DNA from: Apophysomyces variabilis
Lineage: Eukaryota; Mucoromycota; Mucoromycetes; Mucorales; Mucoraceae
Length of the DNA stretch: 64,000 nucleotides
Assembly: GCA_002749535.1 (NCBI GenBank)
Contig: MZZL01000379.1
Location: 186,001-250,000, forward strand
Direction: 5' to 3'
Shown: positions 22,754 through 35,601 of the stretch, piece after piece
Layout of the letters: each line of letters starts with the position of its first letter
Numbering within the stretch: position 1 is the first letter of the stretch
Notes under the pieces: generated by a model
Told to the model about the DNA's origin: nothing
Database searches by the model: none
The model's input: only the letters and a program-made list of their open reading frames with translations
Position numbers and translations under genes: made by a program

Positions 22754-25700
22754 ATGAAATTACACTTCATTGTCCTTTCGGGACTTTTATACCTCCCATT
22801 CTTTGTAGAGGCGTTCCCGAGATTCAATAAAGGTATACAGATCTCTTATCGAACAATGGTATTCATGCATTCTGTGATTTATTCTGTTTGTCCATCTTTT
22901 AGTTAATGCTTACTACCATAACGGGACTGCCTGTCCTGCAGTAACGAAATACGACGCGCCTTGCCCTATTCTTTGCGTCCCTGACCGCCAATACTGCCCG
23001 GAACCTATTCGATCTTGCCCCAACGGCCAATTGCTCTGTGGAGACGGATCTTGTCAACCCAATTGTGCCGGCATTGCCAATGTCTGCTCATGTCCTTCAA
23101 CTCCAGGAGTGATTCTACAAGCGTGCAGAAGTCTGTTGGTCAATATTTCCCATTATGACCCCGCTAACGCGGAAAAGCAAACCCATCAAGTCTGCGCCGC
23201 CTCCCTCGGCGTATCAGGCTATCCGACCTGGGCAGATATTAGCATATCTAACATGCCAAATGCTCTGTGGAATGTATGCACGGCCCCGGCTGGCATGGAA
23301 TTCCCGACGGAAGGTAAGCCTGTTACTGCAAGCCTCCTATAAAAGAATCAGTTAGCCTAACCTGCTATCAGCACCCTTTGTGATCTGCTATCTGACGCTT
23401 TATCTTGCATTCTACATTTTCCTGGCCTGCTGGATTTGGTACAAGTCAAGTCGGGAAAAAGTAAACGCAATAAAGCAAGAATATAGAAACTGACCCAACT
23501 TGTAAAGGAAATCATCGCACTCACAGCCCTGCACGACAGAAAGCAATCAGGGTCAGCAAATGACGTGGTTCTTAAAGGATTCCGAGATGACTGGGCAGGT
23601 TATATCATGGTTGCTTATGTAACCGTGATTTCTGTAGGGTGGATCGTATTCTTGTTAATGCTGTCCTTGGACTATTACGGATATGTAAGTAACACATGGA
23701 TAGATATAGATAAAATTGTTCATCTTACACGTTTGTCAGGTGAAAGGCACAGCATTCATTTTAACCTATGGATCTTACGATCTATCAAGCAAGGCATTTT
23801 GCGTGCTGTGGTTTCTTGCGACGAGTTGGTACCTCGCACTCAATCTTATCCGTTCTAAGCTGCGCAATTTCTTTCGCATCCGTCGAACGCTCGACTACGC
23901 TCAATACGTCCAGATTGAAAAACAACGCCGAGTGCATAAATTGTTGGTTGATGATGAACTTCAAGCATCTGGCATCTTACGGCACGTACAAGAAATAGAA
24001 GCATGGATTAGAAAGACACTTGGCATGGATGTCTTGATCAGCACAGTTCCCGTAGAAACAACGAGTGCCGGCCAACGATATATTGAATTTGAAAGCACCC
24101 GGTATATCTATTCTTCTGAAGCAGGGACCTTTGAACCATCTGTGATTGTTCTTGGGACCAATGTTGCAGCTCTATTGAGAATGAAAGAAGGATTGACCAC
24201 CGCGGAAGCAAATCGAAGGCGAGAAATTCTCGGTCCGAATTTCATTGCAGTTCATGTGCCCAACTTCATCGTGGCGCTATGGCAGGAGTACGTGTAAAAA
24301 GTTATGTTGTAGAACTCGCAAAGTTAATTTTTGCTTTCCAGGCTGACCGGGTTCTTCTATGTGTACCAAATCATGATCCTTTGGTGCTACTTTTACTTAG
24401 CTTACTGGCAGATTGGCGTGTCCGACACAGGCGTGATCTTACTAGCAGCCATCATTAAGGTTATTGTAAGGATCAGGTCGGAAACACGAGTAAAACGTAT
24501 GGCCGAACATGTGGACAGCTGCAAGGTACTGCGTGACGGAGAGTGGGAGACGAAGTCCACGGCCAATCTGGTACCCGGTGATGTGTTCAGTATTCATTCC
24601 CATCAAGTGGTACCTGTAGACGCGGTTATTCTTCGGGGAGATATTGTGGTAGACGAAAGTTCTTTGACAGGTAGACAGTGCTCTCAACGTTGGGAAAAAA
24701 CTGACAGAAATTAGGTGAACCGCTGCCAATACGAAAATTCCCTTTACGAGAGGACGGACATCCTTACGATCGGCAGTTCACTGGAAAAATACATAGTCTA
24801 TTCGCCGGTACAACAGTGAAGCAGTCTTCTGATCATGCGATCGCTCTGGTGCTTGAAACAAGGACAAATACTGATAAGGGAAAATTGGTGCAAAAGATTT
24901 TGCATCCGCAATTGGTTTCTTTTGTGTTCAATGAGCAACTGAAATTGGTATTTGCTATCCTCATTTGCTGGGCCATCTTTTTGCTTGGCATCGGTGTCTG
25001 GTGGCTCGGTGGAACCGGCATGACCGCTTGGTTTTATGGCACGCTTTGTGCAGCTCAAGTAATGAATCCCTTGCTTCCAGGTAAGGAAAAAAAGAAGTGA
25101 TTGTATCTGGCTTGTCATGATTGTCTAATGACGCTATATTAGCTATCCTTGTTGTCGGCCAATCTGTCGCAGCTGCTCGCTTGAAAAAGAAATCCATATT
25201 TTGTGTCGACTTTCCTCGTATTTTAATGGCGGGAAAAGTACAGGTGTTTTGCTTCGACAAAACAGGCACATTAACAAAGGAAGGCCTGGAATATTATGGC
25301 GTCTATCCGGCACGGCGAGATAGTGAAGGCGAGCCAGCGTTTGGCGACGCACGCCGTCAGTTCGATGATCTGGATCCCGCTAATGAAAAAGATCAACTGC
25401 TCCGCATAGGCATTGCTTCATGTCATTCAGTGACAACGCTGGGCCAGGAATATATCGGTAATCCAGTAGATATTGTTATGTTTCAGGCTACTGGTGCTAG
25501 CATTAGTGCTGAAGAAGGCATTGATGTAATAACAACGAAATCATCTGTTCCTGAAAAGCCATCTCACAAGCTGCAGATTATCCAGCGATTCGAGTTTCAG
25601 CATGCACGTGCGTCCATGTCTGTGGCCGCTTTGGACACGCAAACGGGTCATATCCATATATTCTGCAAGGGATCCTTCGAACGTATTCACCAAGTATCCT

Positions 25701-27348
25701 CTCCTACAACGATCCCTGCGGATTATGATCAGATTACGTCTCATTTGGCTCGGGAAGGATGTTATGTCCTGGGTATGGCACACCGTGATCTTGGAACCAC
25801 TGTGGATGCAGAAACCGTGCGTAGCTGGACACGTGACGAACTTGAAAGCAACCTTTCTTTTCTCGGACTCGTTCTGTTTAAAAACCTCCTAAAGGAGGAT
25901 ACCAAGGACGCGATTACCCAGCTAAAGGCTGGAGATACGCGAACCGTGATGATCACGGGTGACAATGTATTTACTGGCGTCTTTGTGGGTCAAGCGTGTG
26001 GGTTGGTTCCGTCTAATGTTCGGGTGCTTATTGGCGATACTTGTTCTGATGGCGCAGACACGGTCAGCAGCGGCCCTTTAGAGAAGGGCGTCATATGGAC
26101 TGATTCGGAAACAAACGAGCTCGTTGATTTAGATGCAGCGCTATTGAATGACGACCATAAGCCAGTAGAACTGGCAGTAACTGGCAAAGCGTTCCGGGCT
26201 TTAGTAGAGCAGGGTAAAATGCGCGATTACCTTTTCTCAACGCGTATCTTTGCTCGGATGACTCCGGTTGACAAGATGGTCTGTGTCCAATTGTTTATGG
26301 AACGTGCAGTTACGGCTATGTGTGGTGACGGTGGTAACGATTGTGGAGCATTACGCACGGCCCATGTTGGTATTGCCATGTCAGATGCCGAAGCATCTGT
26401 AGTAAGCCCTTTCAGCACACCCAGACGCTCAGTTCAATCCTGCGTTGATCTGTTGATAGAAGGACGAGCAGCACTGGCTACCAGCTTTGCAAGCTATAAA
26501 TACTTGATCATGTACGGTGAGACCATGGCAACAGTGAAGTTTTGTACGTTTTATTATACCATGTCGTTCTCGCAATGGAATTTCATCCTTATCGATGCTT
26601 TCATCACGATGTTTTGCGCATTTGCCGTTACACAAGCCGGTTCTGCGCGTAAGCTATCCCATCACCGCCCCACGGCTCGTATTTTGGGATTAGAAGTTCT
26701 GCTCTCTGTGTTGGGCCAGCTTTGTATCAATGCTTGGTTTCTCATTGGAGCCTATATCTGGTTATATACGCGTGACGATTTCTTTAGATGCCATGAGTGG
26801 GATGCACGTGCTATCGACGCTTCCAAATGGTGGTTGCTTGGCGATAGTTTCGAAGCTGACATATTAACGTTCATTACTCTTTATCAATTTGTTAACGCGG
26901 CGCTTATTTTCAACTATGGTTATATTTTCCGCGCACGATGGTACCGAAACTATCTTGTCATCTTCTTATGGTCCTTGTTTGTCGCCATTGTCAGCTACTG
27001 GGAGTTAGCAGGTAAAAGTTAGGAAAACAGACTGGTTAAAGGAGCTCGAATTTGTCTCATTGTATAATAATAGATCCCAATGCTTTTGGATGTTTAATGC
27101 GCGTTAACTGTGGCAATCCGGATACTTTAGTGGAGCTAGGTTATCCTCGGCCAACGTTTTACATTGCGCCCTACAACAACCTGATCGGACATAACGTGCT
27201 TCCTCGACCATTCAGATACAAACTGTGGGCATATTCTATTGGAAATATGTTGGTCACCAATGCCTGGGAGCTAGTTGTGATACTTGGTCCAGTGCGCAAC
27301 TGGCTAAGAAAACGATATCCGCTTAAGCGGTTAAAAGTAAAACAATAG
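22754..27348 (+). CDS. P5-type (ATP13A/P5B-like) transport ATPase with cysteine-rich N-terminus
   Basis: Predicted 1382-aa P-type ATPase from nine exons: 22754-22832, 22903-23313, 23372-23460, 23508-23684, 23740-24293, 24342-24670, 24715-25080, 25143-27011 and 27074-27348. Conserved motifs are in order: DESSLTGEPLPI, the transmembrane motif region MNPLLP, FCFDKTGTLT (phosphorylated Asp near residue 707), CKGSFERIHQV, VMITGDNVFTG and AMCGDGGNDCGALRTAHVGI. The sequence around DKTGTLT and the RLKKKSIFCVDFPRI stretch fit the P5B branch (ATP13A2, yeast Ypk9), lysosomal/vacuolar polyamine or cation exporters, but the PPxLP hallmark is replaced by NPLLP. The N-terminus is unusual: a signal-like helix, then a secreted region of about 140 residues with 13 cysteines (CGDGSCQPNC, CSCPSTPG), then a membrane helix. 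Substrate is not known. Confidence 0.88.
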
Positions 27349-28551
27349 ATATCTTTGCCTGTACCCATAATATGTAACAGATAAATAACAACAAACATTT
27401 AACAATCTGCATCCTTTTGTAGATCATTTTGCATCGAGTAAGAGCAAGTGTTTATTGGCTTACTGTGCGTTTTGCATCGATTGATTAATGTATGTTCATG
27501 ATGCGTGGCAGCTTTTAGAAAATGTTTGAACAGTAAATATCTTTCGGAAACTTGCTTCTTCAACTCTAAGCCGTCCCAAAACATATGCTTTAGCAGGCAA
27601 TATCTAACATTTGGAATTACCAAGAAAAGGAAAGAGAAAACATGCATCATTTTCATACACAACGTCATCCGATAAATCTGTTCTCAATTTACAAGTGATT
27701 TCAATCTTATACCAGCCTTACACATGGCATTTCGGATGCTCAAGGCTGGGGCGCTTGCTTATAGTGCAAGGCTTCATGATCCACAGGTGACAACGAAACA
27801 ATCGAAGCGAAAGCATCAAAAACTTGCACGTTGTCAAAGTATGAAAGGTGTCAGCAAGATATAGCAAAACAGGCACGAATAGGAGACATGCAAGTGTGAA
27901 AACCGCCTTAATCGTGGCAACGACATGCAAGAAACGCATGGAAGAAGATTTCGACGTTTCTGCTATCCACCATAAAGCGCAAAAAAGGGGGGATACGCTA
28001 CCCAAGAGCAAAAGGGGGGATACGCTACCCAAGAGCAAAAGAGCGTATATTCTTTGGTGTTGCCCGTAAAGGGCTATTTATGTCGGAGGAATCTTAAGCA
28101 AAGAGACAGCAATGGTAATGGGAATTCCTAAGTGGGAATGAGCAGTGGCAAGCAGTGTGCCAGGACCAGAGGAAGATAAGCTATGCATGGAACGTACGAT
28201 GTGCTTAGATCTGAGGTGCCCTTTCTTTGCTACAATGCTCTGCTGCAATGAATAAAGTCATCAGTGCTGCGCTGCGCATTGTTACTGCTTGCTTACACAC
28301 TTGGATAATGGGTTGTTTTGACATAGAGATAACGAGGCATAATTTGAGACATTCATGCATGTGATATGGTTTCAGCCATATGAAAATTACGGGTTAATGA
28401 ACATTCCATCAGAACATCATTCAACTATTTTCTGTTCAACTCACTGGTTAGTAAAAAGGAAACGTACGATAATGTATCCATATCTTTTTAAATATTTCCC
28501 ATGGAAAGAAAATAAACATATATATTAGAAATAAATCGTTCTGAAAAGTGA
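27349..28551. other. intergenic region upstream of LDH
   Basis: About 1.2 kb. A minus-strand frame at 27718-28038 (106 codons) starts on TTG, has hydrophobic segments but matches no family, and runs through a 27-nt tandem repeat. The rest holds AT-rich sequence that must include the LDH promoter and probably its missing first exon. Confidence 0.4.
27987..28040 (+). repeat. two perfect 27-nt tandem copies
   Basis: Two adjacent copies of a unit that starts GGGGGGATACGCTACCC and ends AAGAGCAAAA lie head to tail, with the G6 runs at 27987 and 28014. The flanking bases (GCAAAA before, GAGCG after) partly continue the pattern. It is a short minisatellite of unknown function. Confidence 0.9.
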
Positions 28552-28560
28552 TATCTCTGC

Positions 28561-29549
28561 TTGTCTCACACACCAATAGTCGTTTCCAAGATAGCTATTA
28601 TCGGTGCTGGTTCAGTTGGTTCAACGATCGCCTATGCCATCATGTTGAAAGATGTCGCCTCTGAAGTGCTCCTTGTTGATGCTATAGAGGATGTGGTGCA
28701 AGGACAGGTCTTCGATTTGAAAGATGCAGGTCTGGTAAGCTCTACTAAGATACGAGCTGCCACCAATCAGGAAGCCAGTCAGGCAGATATCATCATTATC
28801 ACAGCAGGCGCCAAGCAACGCAAAGGAGAAAGCCGCACAGAAGTAATGACACCATTTTTCCGTTCCACAAGGCTAATCATGTTGTATGTCCGAAACAGCT
28901 GATCGAACGTAACCACAAAATCCTTACCGAGATTATTGGGCAGATGCAGCCTATCCGCAAGGATGCCATCCTACTCCTTGTGGCTAATCCGGTCGACGTC
29001 TTGACAGCCATTGCACAAAAACTAAGTGGCCTTCCTCGAAAGCAAGTGATTGGTACGGGCACCTTTCTGGATTCCTCTCGGCTGCGGGTTATGCTGGCCG
29101 AAGTACTGAATGTGAGTGCGTCGGCTGTCCATGCTTATGTATTGGGTGAGCATGGTGATACTCAATTCGTTGCATGGGATGCTGCCTCCGTGGCCGGAAA
29201 GCCACTGCTGTCCTTCCCCGAGATACAACAGCTTGACAAAGAGGAAGTAGAAAAGACAATCGCGAGGAAAGCCATGGATATCATCCATCTCAAGGGCGCT
29301 ACCTACTATGGTATCGGTGCTTGTGCAGCGGATCTTTGTGAGTCCATCATATTGGATAAACGGGAAGTACGACCACTCTCAGTATACATTGAAAGACTCG
29401 GTGCCGTCCTTTCCATGCCGGCCAAATTTGGATCAGAAGGGATTATGGAAATATATGAAGTAGCACTGACAGAAGACGAAGAAGAAAGGTTAAAAGCAAG
29501 TGCGGATGCCATGAAAGATATTGTTAGCAAGTATGATTCCGACGATTGA
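28561..29549 (+). CDS. L-lactate dehydrogenase (start not resolved)
   Basis: NAD-dependent L-lactate dehydrogenase of the Rhizopus LDH type, converting pyruvate to L-lactate in the cytosol. Two exons can be read, 28561-28842 and 28899-29549, joined by a 56-nt intron (GTAATG...AACAG). The Rossmann fold starts SKIAIIGAGSVGSTIAYAIM. Further landmarks are VDAIEDVVQGQVFDL, IITAGAKQRKGESRTE, LLVANPVDVLTAI, VIGTGTFLDSSRLR and the catalytic-His block AYVLGEHGDTQFVAWDA. The C-terminus (IYEVALTEDEEERLKASADA) is also typical. The open frame has no ATG: it opens at 28552 after a TGA, and the first usable codon is TTG at 28561. So a short upstream exon is likely, with acceptor near 28579 or 28590. The rest appears intact. 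AATAAAG near 29556 may be the polyadenylation signal. Confidence 0.88.
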
Positions 29550-30475
29550 CAACAGAAATAAAGTCAATTTTATTTATGCCAAATCTGCACTAGCTGCTTT
29601 TGAAATATTGAGAAGAATTGGAGCTTTTACATGGATAGCAAGCCCATCGGAGCAACTTTGTGTTTGTTAATCTGTTAGATCAACCTTGTTGTGCTTGATA
29701 TATCCCTATCTTTTATTTTCGTACCGTTAACGTCAACGAAAGATATGATGCAGCTTTTCGTCATTTAAGTTTCTAATCTTGTTTACCCTGCTTTTTCTCC
29801 GGGTTTTACCTCTGCTATTCACTCAACACTAACGAGGGACAGTTTACAAAAAGTTTGAGGTATGTATGATTTATTCATCACATCGTCTATAATACTGTAC
29901 TATAGAAAGCTGATTTGGCGATTATTGCAATTCAAAGAGAGAAGACAGTTTTCTTGTGAGCCGCTGCTGTCTCATGGAAACCATTGGAATGCGCGATTCC
30001 AGCCAGATCAAGTCACATAGCTTCAGCAAGAAATATAAATACGAAGCGCGCTCACTCGATAACCATATCTAGACTTATCAGCAATTTCTAAATTTCCGGA
30101 AGTAAAGAAAGAACATTTAACGTCCTATTTCGGTTGAGCATCGAATCAGCAAAACTTATTGTAGATTTGCACCATACTGAAAAGGAGTTCGAAACCGCAT
30201 TTATGACCCCAAACAGTTCTTAGTTTGCATGTGATGTCTAAGACGCTTCCGGATTCACAACCGGATGAGAACCGGACTCTCCATAAAGCAGTGCCTTTTT
30301 TCTAAGAACTTGCCAAAACTGTCAAATTTCTCCTTGGCGTAAAGAAAAAATCTAGTCTGTCCTACTTGACAAGGGGAACATCTCTCACGGGAAGCAAGTT
30401 CATATGCAAGACAGAACGTAAAATTGTTGTCTGGTTCGATAGAATAGTGATATTTAAGCTACAACAGATACAAAC
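29550..30475. other. convergent 3' intergenic region
   Basis: About 0.9 kb between the LDH gene and the minus-strand hydrolase gene, which converge. No open frame with protein character, repeat or structured RNA is apparent. Confidence 0.45.
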
Positions 30476-31761
30476 TTATATTTCAATTCTACTCGCGCAC
30501 CAATCCGTCAGACGGTTGAAGTCTTGTTTCCACATGGCATAAGTAGGTGACATCAAGGGCTCAATGACCCAGATATGAGGCGTTTCAGGTCGTGTCAAGA
30601 CCTGCACTTCCACATGATAATCGTTCAATCGACCAATCAGCGCTTCAATGTCATGTTGAAACATTTCCGCTCCTCCGTATGTCACTAAGGTAGGACAGAA
30701 CCCTTCAAAGTTGGCGTACAATGGCGAAACGCGGGGATTCTGAAGTAGCCTCTGCCTTTCGTCCCCCTTCAAATTCAAGAGCTGAGGAAGATATACATAG
30801 GGTGCTCTTTCACATACTACTTCCCGTGTGATACAATCCGATTTCTCGTTGGTGATATAGGAAGGCGAATGAGGTTCAAGTGTTACCCAGGGTGAGATTA
30901 AAACATGACCGCGTGGTAATGGTAAACGTTGGTCACGAATAAGCAATGTGGCAGTAGAAACCAAGTTACCACCAGCACTGTCACCGGCTAAACAAAAACA
31001 AAATACAAGCCATGTCAGCGTCGTTTTTCTTGAAAAGGAATGACAAGCTTACCCATGATAATCTTAGACGGCTTGACACCCAAGCCCAGCAAGTACCGAT
31101 ATGCCTTCACACAGTCTTCTTGAGCACTTGGCCATATATGCTCGGGCGATAAGCGATAGTCAACTGTAAATATACGGGCACAAATGCCGTGCTTCTCCTG
31201 TAGACGTTCAATCATGTAGATCATGGATTCCATGTACAATGTAGGAGTACCCAGGGCAAACCCTCCGCCTATTCTACTTTGTTATTCTACACAGAAAAAA
31301 AGTTCCTGATTGACCCTCGTCTACCATGAAAGTACAAAATAACCATATCCGATTTGGATGCTTCTATATGTTCCATATGACGCTTGTGGTTCTTAGCATT
31401 TGGGAATACCCAATAACCGGACCATGTATCCATCTCGACAGGAGGGCTGATCCAATCCCGTTGAAAACCGTATGGACGTATCCCCAAAGAAATAATGCTT
31501 CGGGATATGGCTACCGGTAAGGAGACTCCGGTCTTAACGACCAGACACCGTATCCTTAAGGGTAATTGCTGGATGAAACCCCGTAGACCGCGGACAACAA
31601 TATGCTCTCCTGTGACATAAACGATGTGTGAGCAATGAAAGTGTTTGTCCATGTATGCATTCCATACCGAACTGTTTGGCGATTTCAAAGGCAAGGAACA
31701 CCGACAGCAGTCCGGATATTCCTAGCTTGAATGCAACAGACAAGGTATCTGACAGAAACAT
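30476..31761 (-). CDS. alpha/beta hydrolase, HSL-type (Say1-like) esterase
   Basis: Predicted 368-aa membrane-anchored esterase on the minus strand from four exons: 31668-31761, 31325-31609, 31053-31268 and 30476-30987. An N-terminal hydrophobic helix (LGISGLLSVFLAFEIA) probably anchors it in the ER. The oxyanion-hole motif HGGGFALGT is split by the second intron, FTVDYRLSPEH follows, and the nucleophile elbow is GDSAGGN (Ser near residue 201). An Asp in GGAEMFQHDIEALI and a His in ETPHIW complete a plausible catalytic triad. This is the hormone-sensitive lipase type. The N-terminal helix and the C-terminal TPHIW suggest the fungal Say1/Mug180 steryl-acetate deacetylase group, but an ordinary carboxylesterase is possible. 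The start ATG at 31761 is the first in frame. Confidence 0.85.
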
Positions 31762-33323
31762 GGTCGGAATGAAGCATAAGAAGCAAACATGCCGCAATCA
31801 AAATTTATAGTACTTTTCTTTTGGACTCCGGCTGATTAGCCTTGTTTTCAAGGCACACGGTTTTGATAGAATGAAAGCTTTTGTGAAACCAACAAAAGAT
31901 AGGTGCCATGGATCAGCCGGCCCAGTCATCTTTAACCTGGACGGTCAGATCGGAAGAACCATTAAAGGGAAACAAGTCTCACTTCTCACCATTTTGACAA
32001 CATATATCGAACTTATAGTCATCACGCTAAGGGAAATGTACGTTCCTGTTAGTTCCCTCTGTTGGACTACTGTTGTTCCTGATCGACTATATTTCTATTT
32101 ATGAAGCAATAAAAAATAAAGACCATCAAAAACCAAACTTGCTATTTGCAGCAGCTTATTCAGAGGGGCAATGAGCAGTAATGCGTTGTAATGCATCATT
32201 GATAGCCAACTTTGCAGCTAATTGCTAGAATACTTTGTTTCTTCTGTTGCAAGACTTCGTACATCTTCTGTCTCTTTGCTTCAATATATAGCCAATGTTA
32301 GGTTATATTCCTTGTCTAGCTATGCACAAATGGAGGCTATGGCAATAAGCAACGCAAACAATGGTGCTGGTACCGATCTCAAACTATTAGCTAACGGTTG
32401 CTCGCCCCCTTAATAAGTACAGTGATTATTAAGGTCAAAGACATTCTGGAAAATGGGAACTGAAAAGGACAATCAAAGTAACTTTCAGACGTAGTGACAG
32501 TCTAAAGCGGTAAGATCGTTTCTGAAAGTTACGAGATTAAACAGCACGATGTGTACACCGTGTACCTGAATTTCTTGTTGTAATCCTACGTCAACCCCTC
32601 GTTTCGGAGACGAGATGCAAACAGTAACAGATTGCGAATTTTTTACGCCAACTTTTTTTTTTTTCTTTTTGCTTGAATGGAACTTCATCTTTTTTTTTTA
32701 TTGTGGTATATTACAGCAAGAGCATGTTTGTTTTCTTTTTCATCCATTCGTCTTTGGATATGAGATTGATGTATCTCATGTTTTTGTAGGCTGATAGGTG
32801 GTAGGAGAATAGATCGGAATATGTATACTTCTTTCAACGTAACTTTCGTAAACGTGTTTATATCTAGCATGAAGCGTATGCATTATGCTGTCCCTCTTTA
32901 CTTTCATGGAGGTGGTGCAGATATATCGGTAGTGGATTACAAGGAAGGGAACTGTTGGGGGGAAGGGGGATATAAACTGTAATAGGGAACAATGATGAGG
33001 GAACAATACCGATATACCCATTGTCCGTTAGTGATTCTAGCATTTACCACGCGATCATAGTTTAGTAGGAAACGGGCAATCGGGCTATTTCAGATTCGGA
33101 CCGCACCTTTTCAATGGATGATGTAGGAAACGAAAAGGGAAATAGAACAGCTGGTCCAAGCTCACCCCTAATTTCTCACTCCCCTTCTCCCTCGTTCCTC
33201 TTTTACTTAAATAAACTTACACTATCATCATGTCCACTAGTCCGAGATTGTGCCTTCTTCTTTTATATCAGCGAAAGCAGCAATTCAAACGCTGTCAACC
33301 TTCTTCTTCTTTCATAACTTAAA
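31762..33323. other. divergent intergenic region
   Basis: About 1.6 kb with the promoters of the minus-strand hydrolase and the plus-strand PPxY membrane protein. It has several poly-T/poly-A runs near 32655 and 32690. Small open frames are present but none is convincing. Confidence 0.45.
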
Positions 33324-34159
33324 ATGCGCATCCTTGCATCCATGTGCGTACTTACCCAGCGATGGCGATCTCCAGCTCTGTCATCAAACGAATATGAAGA
33401 ATTGGCAGCACTAGCAGAACTTGTATGTTTCCCATATCTTAATCGCTTAGATTCTGATCCGATCCCCTCCATTCCACTCGGCTATGTCATAGTTCCCTAA
33501 AACGCAGTTTGACACTCGCATGAACCATCTTCGACAGTTTGTTCGAACCTCATGTCCTTCCAGTCATGTCGATTGTTATGTCTTTGTTATCGCAATATGC
33601 TGCATCATATGTTCAGCCATGTTCTCTCTCATAGCTCGATCCACGGAAATCTCCATGTGGTATCCGTTAATCCTTTTATTCATTCCTGCTGCCCTCAGCT
33701 TTTGGATGAGTCGAAGACGGTCAATGCTTGTTCATCGGATCAGACACGTAAAGATATCGTTAGGAAGGAACCCGGAATTAAACTGGTTCTTTTATCGTTT
33801 CTTAGTTTGAACGAACACTTAAGCAGACGCTGGAGGAGTTTACGAAGACCGATGTCACTCATCATATTCGTTGGTCATTTCGTCGACCTACACAGGATGA
33901 TCCATTACCAGCGCGTTACAAATCCGCGCGGTTATGCTTAGTTATTGAAATTACAGAGCTGGATCCGGAAACAGCCCTACTCGACGAATTACCCTCGTAT
34001 CAAGTCGCTATCTCTTCTTCAGGCAATACAGGTACTTTGCCACCTAGCTATTCAGAAGTGACGATGCGTCCACCACTGCCGTTTGCTCAATATCCAGCAA
34101 GACCAGAATCCGCCATGGTTCGTGAAACATCTCGGCTTTGTAACACTGCAGTATCATAA
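33324..34159 (+). CDS. small two-helix membrane protein with LPPSY motif
   Basis: Predicted 230-aa protein from three exons: 33324-33422, 33508-33747 and 33806-34159, all GT...AG and in phase 0. It has an N-terminal soluble part (SNEYEELAALAELFDTRMNH), two hydrophobic segments (YVFVIAICCIICSAMFSLIA and WYPLILLFIPAALSFWMS), then a cytoplasmic region beginning RHFERTLKQTLEEFTKTDVT and ending with a Ser/Pro tail. The tail holds TLPPSYSEV near residue 190, a PPxY motif of the kind recognised by WW domains of Rsp5/Nedd4 ubiquitin ligases, and PPLPF. No enzyme motif is seen and the family is not recognised. An adaptor role for a ubiquitin ligase at an endomembrane is an inference from the motif and topology only. 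Confidence 0.7.
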
Positions 34160-35296
34160 AATAACCGCCCATTGAAGAAACGTGCTATATTTACGCTTAG
34201 TTTTAGACTATTTCTAATCATTACTTGTTACCAGTAACCTATTGCATCATAACCTAATAATTAAAAATAAAAAGCTTGCCATTTTGTAATGTGGATGTTA
34301 GTAGATAGATTAGTCAGGACAAGCAGAGCAGCACTGAGATAGTAGACTGTTGTTAAGGTGGGAAGAGGCACGCTTGGCTATTCATATTTAAAATGAAGCA
34401 GTACATATAATATGAAAGCAATACTCTAACCCAGGAATACAATCGTTTCATGACATCACCATTGTCACGTTCTAGTGTGCTCTTCTATAAAAATCAGTTT
34501 GCTTGCACGTGTTAGTTTAGGCTTGTCGTAGCTTACTCTGTATCCTCCTAAAGATCAGCCCTTCCTAACCATCGACCCATCGTGTTGTTTGCTTACGTTA
34601 ATCTGATGATATCAGACGATTGTTTCGATTCTGATATTCTGTATAGACGTTTATTTTCTCTGTTCCACAGACATAATGAATTTGGCAATCTTAGACTCAT
34701 TTGTGTATGCAATTGCTCATATTTCTTTTGGTTAATATTTCTCTTCAGCATCCTTTTAACGACGATTTGCTGTACATTATTTTATGGCCCGCTTTGATCA
34801 ATCAATTCTAACCTTCCCAAATCAACAGCTTGCCTCATATAGGATATAGCATGTAGTTTACTGTACATGTTGGAAACACTTGTTCTGCTAAGAATAACGT
34901 CGTCCTTGAGCTGTAATCTTTCTTTCCTTTTTATCAAATACTTGCTTTCAGCGAACCCAAAAGTGTAACGAGCTTTTGGCTTGTTGTTTGGTGATGAACC
35001 TATCTGTGATTGAAACGTGCCGCATGAACTCGGACTTGAAGAGAATTCCGTGATCAAACTTGCTATTCGCATCAAACTCCTATTGGTTTAATCCCACATC
35101 TGTAGATATAAACCTATCCTTGAGAAGTGTAGATAGAATTGTATATACTTGTTGTGCCATTGCTTATATCCATCTGAATTTTCTACGTTACCATGACCAA
35201 TAACACGTCAAAATAACTGAAATACTACTAAAGTACACGAAAGAGAACTTACTTCTGGAGAACGCACTATAATTATCACAATTAACAGACCTTGGA
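34160..35296. other. intergenic region 5' of the transposon island
   Basis: About 1.1 kb of AT-rich DNA. Open frames at 34582-34797 (hydrophobic) and 34782-35075 (minus strand) have no protein family or good context. The boundary of the Tc1/mariner copy probably lies near its right end but I found no clear terminal inverted repeat. Confidence 0.4.
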
Positions 35297-35601
35297 ATGT
35301 CCATGGCGGACATTGCAAAGCGAGTGAAGTTGTCGCAAGTCCACATTCATTATACGATAACCCGATATCAGAAATTCTGCACGACCAAAATCAGAAAACG
35401 ATCAGGAAGTCCACACAGTTTGAACACGCGCGATCTGCGCAACGTTCAGTTCAATATCCCTAAAGAACCCTGGATGCCTATTATGACGCACCAGTACCGT
35501 TTTTCTGAGACCGTCAAGCCAGGGTCCTTTCCTACGTTTTGGGTCGTTATTCACAAACTTGGGCCTCCATTCTTGCACTTCTGCACGAAAGCCGTTGCTT
35601 A

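Noticed and set aside
27718..28038. 106-codon minus-strand hydrophobic frame
   Set aside because: It has no ATG and its N-terminus is made of the 27-nt tandem repeat, so it is probably not a gene.
31871..32413. Two plus-strand frames upstream of the membrane protein gene
   Set aside because: No domain and no promoter-like context; considered chance.
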